Shown here one piece after another: positions 37,385 through 51,216 of a DNA stretch of 64,000 bases. This stretch comes from Cephalotus follicularis. Lineage: Eukaryota > Streptophyta > Magnoliopsida > Oxalidales > Cephalotaceae. The DNA is taken from assembly GCA_001972305.1 (NCBI GenBank), contig BDDD01000317.1, positions 64,508 to 128,507 on the forward strand, read 5' to 3'. Numbering within the stretch: the first letter of the stretch is position 1; every line of letters begins with the position of its first letter. The translations under genes and the position numbers were made by a program. The notes beneath the pieces are model-generated. The model was not told the origin of the DNA. It made no database searches and was given only the letters and a program-made list of their open reading frames with translations.

Positions 37385-37609
37385 GAAGAAGCAGGAAAAA
37401 TCATTGAAGCGCTTTCAGTTTTATAAAGGTTTAGGGTTGCGTCGACGTTTAGAAAAAAGTATTGATGGACATTCAGTTTTGTAAATGTTTAGCGTTGCGT
37501 CAACGTTTAGGAAAAAACATTGAAGTGCATTCAATTTTGTAAATGTTTAGGGTTGTCAACGTTCTTGAAAAAGCATTGAAGCGCTTTCATTTTTGTAAAT
37601 GTTTAGCGT
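37385..37609. repeat. Tandem array of the G2 5' LTR, left part
   Basis: Four units of about 57 bp with CATTGAAGCGC and TTTAGCGTTGCGTCGACG words. The array resumes with four more units at 58035-58250 after the inserted hAT block. The hAT target lies within a unit. Confidence 0.75.
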
Positions 37610-38023
37610 TAGGGGTGTGTAAAATTATCCGATACCCGAAAACTCGAACCAAACCGCACTGAATTTTTTTTCATTTCGGGTAATTCAGGGTTTTCGGTAA
37701 TTCGGGTTGGCATAATAAGATAATACAGGTAATACGGTTCGGGTATGGGGCAAAAGATAACACATTTTTGTGTTTTTGGGTACCCGAAAACCCGAACATA
37801 TGCATTACTTTCCAGCTCAATTTTACCTTGCTGCTACTGCTAACCATTATTTACCCATTATGTAGTGTTCATGGTGATCGAGTTGTTGTTTGTCCAAAAG
37901 TCGATGATGCATATGTTGTGAAGATCCTTGAGCTCGAAGATTAAATTTAATTGTATGTATATAAAAAGATAAGCAAATATGGGTTTGCAGCAAGATATGC
38001 AAATATAGGTATCCATGGGAGAG

Positions 38024-39803
38024 TGTAATATCCCGTTTCGTTGCCTATATGTTTATCGTCATATGTTACGTTTTGTCATATGCTATATGTTATGTTCCGT
38101 CGGACCGTTTGATTTCATTATGATAAACTATTTCATTTTATGTTCTGGGCGTTAAGCGTCGACGCCTTTGTCTTAAGATTCGATGCCTTAGTGTTGTTTT
38201 TTTTCGTTTTTTTTTTCCAGTATTGAAAACGTCGCTTTTCTATGAAAAGGCTTAAGCGCTGAATTTTTTGAGTTACCGTCGACTCTTTAGTCAGTTTTCC
38301 TTGTTTGTGTGGTCGGTGGCTTTGTAAGGAAAGTGGGATTTTCTTGCCATAATCCGGTTATTTGTTTGCTTCTGTGTTTGCCGCGTTTTCTGCTCATAAA
38401 GAAAGCTTTTATCCTACACGCTTTTTCCATCAAAACCAACGAATTCTCTCTTTTTAAACTCCATCACCTGTACTTTTCAAAACCAGTGCAACCATCCTTT
38501 TTGCCATCGTTCTCCCTACTGTTTTTGCATCATCTAAAGGTATGTAACGATTCTGAGTTTTGATTTATGTTGTTTTACCACTGTTTTATCAAATAGAAAG
38601 CTTATTGATTGTTCAAAACCTTGCTGTAATCCATGGAAACTGTTTTAAATCATGCAATATTAGAAACCATGTTTTAAAGAGTTGTGTTGCTATATTTAAC
38701 CTGTAAATGCATGTGTTGATACGTGTGAATTAATTATACCGGTGTTTACAAACAGAAAAGTTATGATTTAAAACCTATATACTATTGTTTTAATGATTTA
38801 TGTATAAGAAAATTGGATTTTTGCAACTGTTTTAACGTCATGCTCGTATTAAAGCGTCGACTGTTTTCGTTTCTATCGACGCTTATGTCTTAACTATCGA
38901 CGTTTTGCTTTGAGTGTCGACGCTTTTGTCATAAAATGTCATGTTTTCTTCGACTCTTTGTTCTGCGCTTGTGTTAATGTTTTGCTTTAAAGCACCAACA
39001 CTATGTCTTAAGCGCTGACGCTTTTGTCTTGAACGTCGACGCTTTTGACACGAACATAGATGCTTTCTTCTGGCAGTTAGTAATTAACGTCTTTTATTTT
39101 GTAATATGGATTGGTTTGTGTATTAGGGTTCCAAAACATTTGTGGTGGAGATTAGGGTGATTCCTTGAGTGCTTTTGATTCGTTCTTGTGATTATTAGGT
39201 ATGAACGGCTAAGGTACGAATTTTTTGTTCTTGGATATTGTCCTTCGGTTTTGTTTGAAGAAATTTAATTTTATTACTTTTATGAATAAAGTTGAATATC
39301 CATGATTTTATAAATTCATTTTTGATGAATAAAATACAGATTTTATTATTATCAACTCTTTTAATTATTTGTGGAATTAATTGAGTATGATTTTCGATTA
39401 TAAAAGTATATTGTCTTTTTATAATACGAATATGATAACGATTTCGGAACTATTCGGAAACACCGTATATATGTGTATATGATTTAAATTGGTTTTGGAA
39501 TAAATATATATTTTAGAATAATGACATACAGAGTTATACCTACCTATGGGGTCCCATAGGCATGTTCTTTAGCATGGAGGATATGACACAATTCGTGGCG
39601 GTGTGATCAGTCTACGACGTCTCTCACTGTTTTGATATCCTGTGAATAGGATTATGGATCCAATTTTTGGTCACCTGAGTGTGATATTTCTGATAGAGAC
39701 ATTTGGTTTGGCCCTAGGAAAATATGTTATATTCGTATATGGGAATTGATTGTGTAGTACCATACACGTCGTTTCGACCGGCATGTAGGCGTCGAGAACC
39801 CCT

Positions 39804-39840
<37 letters not shown>

Positions 39841-40396
39841 TCTGTATGGAATTATGAAATTATGAAATCGGATAAAGTTATAAAATTATGAAATTATGAA
39901 ATTCAGAAATTTATGAAATTTTACAATTGTTTTATATGAATATTCTGTTTTACATTATGAAAGAATATTTAATCATGTTATGCATGAGATTTCTGATTTT
40001 AAAGTTCGGATACTTTTCTATTCTTTTAAATTAACGTTTAATGTCTTAAATTCTATATCCGTACCGAGCTTTGCTCAGTCGCGTTTTTGTTTTCTATGCG
40101 GCAGGTTATCAAGAGCATCCAGGAAATGTGTGATGAGAGATGTACCCTATGTCGGAGGATCACTTAGGAGTTTGATCCTGTTAGATTTTAATTATTTTAT
40201 GGTCACGTGTAAACCGATATTGTGAATAGTATTTTTTTAATTTGGAACTTATGTTATTATTTTGTTGTTTTCAGATTTTGAACCACCGCGTTATTTGAAT
40301 AAATGTTGATTTATGTTTTGATTCATAAAAGCTAGTTTATATTTTGATAAGTTTTATATCTCCTGTAAGCACTCCCAACCGTATAGGGGTGTTACA
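38024..40396 (+). repeat. 5' LTR of the chromovirus, 2373 bp
   Basis: Begins TGTAATATCCCG and ends GTTACA next to the primer site. It contains several GTCGACGCTT-like words (38150-38285 and 38850-39065) and a TA run at about 39808-39838, both present in the other LTR. Confidence 0.9.
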
Positions 40397-40569
40397 GATT
40401 GTGGTATCAGAGAAACGGTTTTTCTTTCCTTAGAAGACCTATCTAAGTTTGACCTATGAGTTGTGTAGAAACTTGGGTTAGGGTTACTTTTAAAGTCGTT
40501 TCGGTATGTCTTTTGTTTCAAGCTTTTTATTTCTTTTCGTTATTTCATGTTCTGGTTTCTGTTTCATAG

Positions 40570-43500
40570 ATGGCACGAACAAGGAATACCCCTTAGGAAA
40601 CCAAACCAGCTGTGGCACGGGAAGAAGTACGAAATGAGCCTACTGTGGACGAATTGGTGCGACAGGCAGTTGCACAGATTGTACCACAAGTGGTGAATCA
40701 AGTGATTCAAGCTACGCAGCAGCAAAATCCGTGACGGGGTCGTCAAGAACATGTTGCTGAGGAGAATGCATCGGTTAATGCTCAAGCTGATGCGGGAGTT
40801 GAGGACCAGCCCGACCTTCCTTTATATGTCTGGCTTGAGAGGTTCCAAAAACAGAGACCACAGTCTTTTAGTTCAACATCGACACCTGTAGAGGCTGAAC
40901 ACTAGATTGCTCACATGGAAAAGATATTTGGTGTGCTGGGGTGTAGTGATGCGTAGAAAGTGAGATTGGCTGCGTATAAGCTGGAAGGCGACGCTCAACG
41001 ATGGTGGAAGACGTTGAGGATAGCTAAGGGTAGAGGCTTTATTGATGCTCTATCATGTTCTGAGTTTTGTAAAGTCTTTTATCAGCAGTATTTTTCCACT
41101 TCTGATAAAGAGGCTTATGCAAGAGAGTTTGTGACCACAAGACAGAAGGATGGTGAATCAGTCACTGAGTTCCTGGCATGGTTTACCAGACTGGCTGGTT
41201 TTACTGGACCTACAGCGGGGACTGCGGCAGACCAAGCTGAGAAGTTTAAGCGGAAGCTACATTATCAGTTCAGGGGAAAGTTGATAAATCCAAAATTTGT
41301 TGACGTATCTGAGGTTGAAAATGCCGCAAAGAATATCGAGATGGAAAGGTTGGACTTTCAGGCAGCCTGACAAGAAGGGGAGAGAAAGCGGAACATAGGT
41401 GATTCTCAGGGTCAGAATCCTGGATAACAGAGTAAGGGTTAAGGCGGCCAGTGGAACAAGGGCCGTGGTGGTAAGAAGCATAAGTAGGAACATAATCAGA
41501 ACAGATATGGAGGCCAACAATGACAACCGAGTAATGATCAGAGGCATGTTCAGGGAGCTGCAGGTGGGGGAAACCCCAATAATGTACAAGTTGCACAATG
41601 TGATATTTGTGGGAAGCGGCATCCTGTCGGGACATGTTATAAGGCCTCTGGGGCTTACTTTGTATGTGGTCAGATGGGTCACTTATTTAAATATTGTCCA
41701 GATCCTCGTGCAAAGAATAGAAGAGGAAATGGTAATGATGCGGGACAACGTAACGTGGGAGGCAGAGTCTTCACTATGACGATGTACCAAGCTGCAGATG
41801 CTCCAAGTACAGTTTCGAGTTTTCTATATGTTGGTAATCATAAGGCTTTTGTATTGTATGATACTGGATCGACTCATTCTGTGATAGCAAGATCTTTTGT
41901 TCGGCATCTTGGGGTGCCTTCTCAGTCTCTTGATTCGGTCTTGGTTCTTTCGACCCCTATGAGGACTTCTATTGTTATATCTGAGTACTTTTGTGGTTGT
42001 CATGTTCTGTTCGATGACAAAATTCGTGAGGCAGACCTTCTTCCTATGGATATGCATGATTTCAATATGATTCTTGGCATGGATTGGTTGGATCGTCATC
42101 GAGCTTCGATTGATTGTCACGCTCAAAGAGTTCTTTTTGGAGATGTGGATCGACCTGAATTTGTTTATCAAGGTTCACAGCCGAGGAAGTCGGTTAAGAT
42201 AATTTCAGTTTTGAAAGCTCGGAAGTTGGTGGCTAAAGGTGTTGAGGGGTTCTTAGCTGTTGTGAGGTATGTCACTAAGGATGAACCTCACCTTGAGGAC
42301 TATCCTGTTGTTAGTGAGTTTTCAGATGTTATTCCGGAGGAGTTACTGGGGTTGCCACTGCAACGGGAGGTTGAGTTTACCATTGAACTCATTCCTGGAA
42401 CGGGGCCTATGTCGAAAGAACCATATAGGATGGCACTGCTAGAGTTGCAAGAATTGAATGAGCGGTTACAAGAATTGTTTGATCAGGGTTTCATTCGGCC
42501 TAGTGTTTCACCATGGGGTGCTCCAGTCCTTTTTGTTAAGAAGAAAGACGGCTCTATGATATTGTGTATCGACTAAAGGGAATTGAATCGGATTACTATC
42601 AGGAATAAATACCCTTTACCTCGGATTGATGACATGTTTGATCAACTCCAAGGTGCAAGGTATTTTTCTAAGATAGATTTGAGGTCTGGATATCATCAGC
42701 TACGAATAAGAGAAGAAGATGTACCTAAAACTGCTTTCCCCACACGGTATGGACATTACGAGTTTCTAGTGATGCCATTTGGACTTACCAATGTGCCAGC
42801 AGTCTTTATGGATTTCATGAACCGATTTTTTCATGAATTCTTGGGTAGGTTTGTTATTGTGTTTATTGATGATATCCTTGTGTACTCAAAGTCTAGGGAA
42901 GAGTATGAAGAACAGCTTCGTATAGTGTTGGGGATTTTGAGGAAAAATCAGTTATATACGAAGTTTTCGAAATGTGAGTTCTGGTTAGAGCAAATGGTAT
43001 TTTTGGGCCACATGGTAACAGCAGAAGGCATCAGTGTGGATCCTGCAAAGGTTGAGGCTATTACAAAATGGCCGAGACCTACTTCTGTGACGGAGATGAG
43101 AAGTTTTCTGGGTTTGGCTAGTTACTATAGGCGGTTTGTGGAAGACTTTTCCTCTATAGCCTTGCCATTGAGGCAACTTATGAGAAAGGGGGCTAAATTC
43201 GTGTGGAATGAAGAACGGGAGAAAAGCTTTGAAAAGTTGAAGAATGGTCTTGTGTCTGCACCTGTTCTACATTTGCCGTCTGGGTCAGGTGGATACCAGA
43301 TTTACAGTGACGCTTCCAAGAAAGGTTTGGGATGTGTATTGATGCAGCATGGTCATGTTATAGTTTATACTTCGAGACAGCTTAAGCCTTACGAAATGAT
43401 TTACCCTACACATGTCCTTGAGTTAGAGGCAGTGGTTTTTGCTTTGAAAATCTAGAGACATTATCTGTACGGAGAAACTTGTGACATTTTCACCGATCAC

Positions 43501-45195
43501 AAGAGTCTCAAGTACATTTTCACTCAGAAGGAACTGAATATGCGTCAGAGATGGTGGTTGGAGCTTCTGAAAGATTATGATGTTAATATTCTGTACCACG
43601 CTGGTAAGGCGAATGTGGTGGCCGATGCTCTTAGTAGGAATAGTTCTGGGAGTGTGGCGGCTTTGCGCACACAACCTTAGTTGATTTTGGATATGGAGCG
43701 GTTGGAGTTGGATTTGTTCGTTCGGGGTTCAGGAGGTTTTGTTGCTGGTATGAATGTAGAACCCACTCTTATATCTCGGGTTAAGGCGGCTCGGTGTGAT
43801 GATGGTGAATTATGGGCTCTAAGCAAGAATGTGGAAGAGGGTAAACAGTTGGAGTTTCGTGTGGATGATCATGGGGTTATATGGTTGGGTAAACGGTTAT
43901 GTGTGTTTGCTGATCCAAAAAACAGAGAGGTCGTTTTGTCTAAGGCGCACTGTTCTCCATTCTCTATACATCCTGGTTCTACTAAAATGTATAGAGATCT
44001 GAAGAGGAATTTCTGGTGGAATAGAATGAAGAGGGATGTAGCGGAGTTTGTTGGAAGGTGTTTGATTTGTCAGCAGGTTAAGATCGAACACCAGCGAGCT
44101 AGTGGGCTATTGCAACCTTTGGAGATTCCACTATGGAAATGGGAGAGCATCGCTATGGACTTTGTTACTGGCTTGCCAAGGACATTTAGGAGGAATGATG
44201 CTATATGGGTAGTGGTGGATCGATTGACCAAATCGGTTCACTTCCTAGCTATTCGAGAGGGTTTTTCTGTGGACCGATTGGCAGAGATCTTCCAGCAAGA
44301 GATAGTGAGACTTCATGGGACACCTGTATCTATTATTTCGGATAGGGATCCTTGTTTGACTTCTAGATTCTGGAAAGGATTTCATAAGGCATGGGGTACG
44401 CGGCTCAATTACAGCATAACTTTTCACCCACAGACAGATGGACAGTCAGAGAGGACCATCCAAACTTTAGAGGACATGCTTAGGTCTTGTGCTTTAGAGT
44501 GGACTGGAAACTAGGATGAGTATTTGAGTCTTGTGGAGTTTTCTTACAACAATAGTTGGCATGCTAGCATTCGGATGGCTCCTTTTGAAGCTTTGTATGG
44601 GAGGAAGTGTCGAGCTCCAACATGTTGGGATGAGGTAGGAGAAAGAATCATTGAAGGACCCGAGCTAGTCTAGATCACTACTGAGAAAGTGACAATAGCT
44701 AGGGAAAGATTAAAGGCAGCTCAGTCCCGATAAAAGAGTTATGCAGACAAACATATGAGGGATTTGGAGTTTAAATCATGTGAACATGTGTTTTTGATGG
44801 TTTCACCTTGAAAAGGAGTCCATCGGTTTGGTTTGAAAGGGAAGTTGAGTCCTCGGTTTATAATACCTTTTGAAGTTTTAGAGAAAGTTGGTGCAGTTGC
44901 TTATCAGTTAGCTTTACCTCCACAGTTAGCTCATGTCAATAATGTGTTCCATGTGTCTATGATGAGGGGTTATAAGTACCATCCCTTGCACGTGGTCCAC
45001 TATCCTTTGGACAAGATTCGGGAGGATTTGTCTTGTGAAGAGGAGGCCGAAGCTATTCTGGATCGACATGAACGGGTTACGTGTAGTAAGACCATTCCGT
45101 TTGTCAAAGTCTTGTGGAAGAACCATCCGGAGTGAGAAGCTACATGGAAGTTAGAGGAACATATCCGGGAAGAATACCCTCGTTTGTTTGAATAA
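40570..45195 (+). pseudogene. Chromovirus gag-pol polyprotein, stop-ridden but in one frame
   Basis: All domains lie in one frame from the ATG at 40570 to the stop at 45193-45195. In order: gag (MEKIFGVLGC, EGDAQRWW), a CCHC knuckle (CDICGKRHPVGTC, then VCGQMGHLFKYC, whose first Cys is Tyr), protease with DTG at 41860-41868, reverse transcriptase ([20 protein letters not shown] at 42862-42873), RNase H (SDAS near 43306), integrase (HHCC around 43948-44070, SDRDP near 44338, GQSERTIQ) and a C-terminal KTIPFVKVLW ... EATWKLEEHIREEYP block matching the Tekay chromodomain. Internal stops are at 40594, 40732, 40903, 40954, 41368, 41425, 41440, 41485, 41521, 42574, 43453, 43678, 44512, 44671, 44731, 44809 and 45133. 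No frameshift was found. It cannot make a full protein. Confidence 0.9.
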
Positions 45196-45651
45196 GATAT
45201 GTGTTTATCTATAATTTTGGGACGAAATCTTTTTTTAGGGGGTGTGGATGTAATATCCTGTTTCGTTGCCTATGTGTTTATCGTCATATGTTACGTTTTG
45301 TCATATGCTATATGTTATGTTCCGTCGGACCGTTTGATTTCGTTTTGATAAACTATTTCATTTTATGTTATGGGCGTTAAGCGTTGATGCCTTAGTGCTG
45401 TTGTTTTTCGTTTTTCTTCCAATATTGAAAATGTCGCTTTTGTATGAAAAGGCTTAAGCGCTAACACTTTTGAGTTACCGTCGCGCTTTAGTCAGTTTTC
45501 CTTATTTGTGTGGTCGGTGGCTACGTAAGGAAAGTGGGAGTTTCTTGCCATAATCTAGTTATTTGTTTCCTTCTGTGTTTGCCACGATTTCTGCTCATAA
45601 GGAAAGCTTTAATACTACACGTTTTTGCCATCAAAACCCATGAATTCTCTC

Positions 45652-47269
45652 TGTAACGCCCCAAACCCCAAGGGTCAACCCCCAAGGTTTGACGTGCTAC
45701 TACAGTATCATTCATTTACTAATATGCAGCGGAAATTAAAAAAAAACTTTTAACAATATAATAATGCATGCATAATGATTCAAATTAAATATCATTTGCA
45801 TGGATAAACCCAGTGTTATACAATACTGTTAATAAAACCTCTGCCACATGTCGGCAGGTCAAGAAATACAATATTCAAAAATATAAATAGGTTGGTCGTT
45901 GATTTGCTGTGGAGGAGACTCACCCGGGGCTTCAATCCTCGGCTAATTGCGAAGCTCCACCTGTACCTGACCCATTACATTTAAAATGCAATGGGTCAGC
46001 GACCACTGGTCGTGTAGGAACTACGGGTACATGGGAGCTCAGCACCCTTGCTCCTCGGCACCATGGAGGCTCAGCATAGGAGCTTGGTGCTTGTGCTCCT
46101 CGGCACCTACGGCGCCTGATGATTCAGAATATGTGGGAATGGGGAGCCCGGCTCATGACTGGGCACGCTAGGATGCATGCCTTTTTGGAGCTCAACTTTG
46201 CATGCATGAACAATGGATGGCATGGCATACTGTAGCGTCTTCGGGCCTTCACCAGAGGAGAGCTTGGACTCATAGCACAGGGCAGCTATGACGCATCCCC
46301 GGGCGCATGGCAGAGGAGAACCATGCTCGGCACATTTGGCACCTCGGCGCATGCTCCTCTCAACTCGTGGCCATTCCTGCGCATGACGATGGCACCTCAA
46401 GCATGGCCATCTCGGTGCAAGGTACCTCTGGATGGCATCACTGGCACGGTGCCATGCTCGGGTGTATGCTCACATTGTGAGGAGGACGCACTAATCGGGT
46501 GCAAGGGCCACTAGGACGCGTGCTCGGGTGCGTGCGCGCAGAGGAACGCATAGCATGCAGCGCATAGTACCTCTGGGTACGCATAAGTAGTAAAACCATC
46601 TTTGGCCTATGGAGGATATGCTCTCATATAAGTAAGGTGTGCCTAACACCTAATACACTATGCTCAGAGGACCATTATACACTATTCACTCTTATACTTA
46701 TTCATTCAGTGCAATATATACCAGTACACAACATTCACAAGTAAAACACGAGTACTGAGTAGGTAGTAGAACCTACCTGGAATTAGAGAGCTCCTTCCTT
46801 CTCTACTTCCTCCTCCTTTGCTCCTTGTCATGCTTTCCTTGCCTCTTTCAAAATTGGAGATGAGGAGATCAAATAGAGTGAGAGAAGAAAATTGTCTCTC
46901 TCTTGTCTCTTTCTCTCCATTTTGCCAACATCCCAGTCTCATTCACTCTTTCTCCTTTTTATAGACAACAGTGGAAGGCTCTGGATTTCTCTACACCTTT
47001 CTTCAGCTGGTACAGACGGAACTTACAACGTGGGCTGAGCAAAAAACTTCTTCCTTCACTCTCCACAATTAAGCCCAATATTTTCTTTTCCCTTCTTAAT
47101 CCAATTCAATAATTAATAACACTTCTCAAGCCCAAATGCTTCCCTTAGCCATTTATCAATTTGGCCCAAAATAATTCAAGCCCAATTCTTTATTAATTCA
47201 ATTTCTACCCCAATACATTTTGGGCCCAATTTTCATTCTTTAATTATTTGTAGAATTCCGGGTATTACA
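45652..47269 (-). repeat. 3' LTR of the truncated Gypsy element, 1618 bp
   Basis: On the plus strand it begins TGTAACGCCCC and ends GGTATTACA. From 45900 to 46600 it is GC-rich with many CTCCTCGGCACC and GCATGCTC words, unlike its AT-rich neighbours. The copy at 51217-52013 is nearly identical over its first 750 bases. Confidence 0.85.
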
Positions 47270-47955
47270 ATCCTCCCCCCCTTAGGAGAATCTCGTCCCG
47301 AGATTTTAGGGTAAAACAAGTGAGGATACATCACCCTTAGGTCATTTCTACGCTTGCGTTATGCTTATACACTTTCTTGGCATCACCGTTACATTAGCGA
47401 TATACTCGTGTCATGTTAATTTATCTTTCTGGTGATCGTCTAGAGGCTAACTAAATACGTATACTGTCCCGCACCAGTATGTATAGAAAGTTAGCCGCGC
47501 ACACTGTCCAGACATACGATTATGTGATAGTACAGTCCTTGGCCATACGCTTTATAACAGTACATTCTTCAATCATTCGTCTCATATGGAGGGCCATTCG
47601 GCCCATAACCACGGGGTTTACAACAATTCTGTCGCCTTACAACACGTTAAATCTATTTACTGATTCCAGAAGATGTGGGCCCGTTACTTATTCATTCCCA
47701 AAATTCCATCAATTTCGCCCATTTTTTCATTATCACGCTTTCGTTTCACACTCCGATATCAAATCGGAGGCCAAAAAGGAATTTCTCGGCCTTCCTGGTC
47801 TCCCATTGTACTTTCCGGTTTCCTTATGTGGTAGTCCGCATAGCTTTTATGCTCTGTTTCGCATCGGTAACAGCCTTTTTCTTAATTATTTAGTCCCCCT
47901 TTAAAGTTCCTGGTGCCAACTTTTGTCCTAAAAGACTCCGTTTACCCACTTTAAA

Positions 47956-48177
47956 CTAATACAATGGGGTTCCTTCAGACTGATTATCAGCCTGGGGATG
48001 GAAAACAATGTTGGAATACTGTCGGGTACGAAGAGTTGCTTGTAATTTTCTCAGAATCAGGATGTAATACTGAGGGTCCCTGTCAGGCATTACGTAGATT
48101 GGCACTCCGTGAAGCCTTACATTCTCGATAATGTACAAGCCTGCTATCCGTTCCAGAGAGTAGATGATTTTGATCAC
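47956..48177 (-). pseudogene. Integrase remnant of the truncated Gypsy element
   Basis: The minus strand reads VRLHGVPIYVMPDRDPQYY and, further on, IVFHPQADNQSEGT. These are the integrase core signatures around the second catalytic Asp and the Glu. Only about 70 codons stay open. The segment is placed correctly between the RNase H remains and the polypurine tract. Confidence 0.75.
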
Positions 48178-48879
48178 AAGGAGAAGAGCACTTTTGGAGA
48201 AGCGGTCATCAATTATTCGTGTAACATTCGGGTTAGTCGTTGTTCTTGGTAAACCAAGACGCTTCCCATTGTACTACTCTGATTCACGGTATACACTTTA
48301 CCTTCCAGGGTAGGCATTGATCTCATAAGTTGAGAGCAAGGCAAGCCCGTGGTAATGGTGCTCACTCTTTATTTATATCAATATGAGTTTCAAATCCCCA
48401 GTACATCTTGCTAATCGCCGGATGCACCGAAAACATGGAGGGGTGAGATTATGACAACAGCTCATCTCTCAATTCTTTAAAGAATACAATTTTGCCTCGG
48501 GATCTTATTAATTCGTCACCAGGAATCCAGGAATACATTTCCATTCACCTTGATCATTCATTGTAGCCTTAAGCAGCATTTCACCCGTACATTGAGTTTT
48601 CCAATAATATTGGCGTTCTTGTATACGAGAAGTCGTTAAGCAGGCTAACTGGTGACTTAGTACGTTTGTCACAACATTACCTTTGCCTGGATGGTACTGG
48701 GTCCATGATTATAGTCATTGGGTAACTCCATGAAGCGTATATGGTCGCCCTTTCATTTTTAAGTCAAGACACAACTCAAACCACTGCCTGATGCATCACT
48801 AAAACTTCATTGCCTTCCGGCAAGCCAAGATAGGCGCAGAAGCTAAACGATGTTTGAGCTCCTGGAAGCTTCATTCACA

Positions 48880-50120
48880 TTGTCCATTCTATTCAAAAGC
48901 TACATTCTTCTGTGTCAATCAAGTCAGAGGAGTAACTGTGCGCGATAATTCTCCAACAAAACGACAGTAGCATCCTGCTACGCTCATAGCATGCACAGTA
49001 GGGGAAATTCATAGTTGCCAGAGGAAATCTCTGCGCTGTATGCTCACAACGTGGAAAGCTTGGCATGCCCAGCAAAGCTCTGAACAGTGCTCAACACTAT
49101 GGTATGTTTAGGACACTAGGTGTTCATCCTCGACGTTATATACCATTCGTAGCAGAGGAGAGTTCTTACGCAAGGGAACTACGGTGCACTACACCATTGT
49201 GTCCTCGACTGCCTGAGTTAGAGCTCGGGACATAGGCTTGGCATGCATGGCAGAGAAAAGCTCTGTACAGGCCGGTGCATAGTTGCTATGCTCATCGTTG
49301 CTCGTAGAGAGCTGGTCATGGCATAGCTTGCTCGGACATTACCAGAGGAGAATCATACACGGCCCCTTGGTTGCAGGGCAGTGGCACCTCGGGCGCATGA
49401 CATGGCTCCTCGGGTGCTTGTTAGTGGAGCTCGAGATGTAGAGCTCGGCACTGTTACATGCAGGGGAGAGCCATGCGCGTTACCATGGACGCATCGGTCC
49501 TCAGACCTCCGTCACATTCATTGATCGTTCCCAGACTTTACCCACTTCAACCTTTGAAGGATCCACTTAACAATCTGGTACTGGATATGATATGTCCCCA
49601 AAAGGCTACATCTGCCAACCAGAATTTTCATTTATTGAACTTGGCATATAACCAATGATCTCTAACAGTCTGCAATGCCAAGTGTACATGTTCTCTATGC
49701 TCTTCCATTATCTTCAAGCACACCAGGATATCATCAATTAGGATTACGATAAAGCAATCAAGACATGGATTGCACACTTGATTCTTTAAACTCATAAACG
49801 TAGTAGGACATTGGTCACCCCGAACGACATTACTACGATTTTTATAATGTCCATATCGTGATCTAAAAACCGTCTTCAAAATATCTTCCTTCTGGATTCT
49901 GAGTTGATGATATCCGGCTCTCAGATCTAGCTCCGAGAATACCGTTGATACCCTCAGTCGATCAAATGACCCATCGTTGTGCGGCAGTGAACAGTCACTT
50001 TATGGAGCTGCCGATAATCTGTGCCTATTTATAACGATCCGTCCTTCTTTTTAACAAAGAAGACCGGTGCTTCACATGGAGAACACTTGGTCAGGTGAAA
50101 CATTTATCGAGCAACTCCAG
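48880..50120 (-). pseudogene. Reverse transcriptase/RNase H remnant with a foreign GC-rich insert
   Basis: From about 50080 down the minus strand shows a KKDG-like start of reverse transcriptase. At 49879-49628 it shows FRSRYGHY ... CFIVILIDDILV ... HLALQTVRDHWLYAKF, with IDD of the active site. It continues as a FWG/FLGH-type segment to about 49475. A GC-rich block at about 49030-49470 then breaks the gene, after which the RFVGELS-like thumb/RNase H start is legible near 49000-48890. Multiple stops and frameshifts rule out function. Confidence 0.65.
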
Positions 50121-51216
50121 CAATTTCACATTTAATTCATTCAGTTTAGGGGGAACCATTCGATGGGGAGCTCTCGATATAGGTGATGTTCCGGTATCAA
50201 GTCTGTAGAAACTCCACAGCTCTATCAGGTAGTAGAGGCGTTAGTTTCCTGGATCACATTTGAGTATTCACTAATTACCGGGTCAGCCTCTAATTTAGGT
50301 GCTCATCTGCTACTGTTCATAACATGTGTCAGGCAAGTATCACAACTTTGCCTTATGAGTCTAAGAGTCTTCATAGTGGACATTATTTGGTTCAGTTGGC
50401 GTTCCAAGACTGGAACGGAGACTGCTCTGGCACATCATAGGTCACACCTTCCTATCCCAATCCTCGCACGCATTACATGCAATAGCCCATCATTCCATAA
50501 TCATTCCGTGACCGTTCAATCCGTAATCATTCAATTCGTTTATTCACAATCCATTCAATCGTAATCCATTCATTCTTAGTCCGTTCAGTCTCATTCCACT
50601 ATCTTAGCATTCTATCGGGAATCTAGAAGCTGAATAGGTATGTATATGTTGTCCCATACCAACATATACATAAATAGTTAACATCTAGTGGTTGACTAAA
50701 TATATATATACCGTCCCATACCAGTATATATACAAGTAGTTAACCGCATCCCCCTTTTAATCAGTCATTTATTCACTTAGCCGTCCAATCAATCATTCCT
50801 ACTTTCAATCATTCATTGTGCAGTCATACATTCAGTCCTTCATTCCGTCAATCCATTACGCAATCAATCATTTACTCATTAGCTAGTCCCCGAGGGTTCT
50901 AGCTTAGTATCTATTAATCCATTCACTCAATCAATCATTTAATCAGTCACTTATCCATTTCATACGCCATGGGACTCGCTACCATTTCTTAGGTAACATT
51001 CACTTCTTCTGCATCTCTCAGAGTTCGAGTACGTCCATTCGACGTCTCGGTTCTAGCTCCTCGTGCAGTTCTATTTCGACGACCGTCTAATTTCACCTTT
51101 TGTATAACTTCAAAGGGTTAATATCCACTCGTTTGTCCGCATGCAGTAACTTTATAAGCCAAGGACTCCTTACTGGGGTATCCAGAATAGGAGAACCTCG
51201 GCTCTGATACCAAGAC

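Noticed and set aside
45986..46171. Short frames repeated at 45986-46171 and 51474-51755
   Set aside because: Both copies are inside the GC-rich LTR of the truncated Gypsy element; the similarity reflects the LTR, not a gene family.
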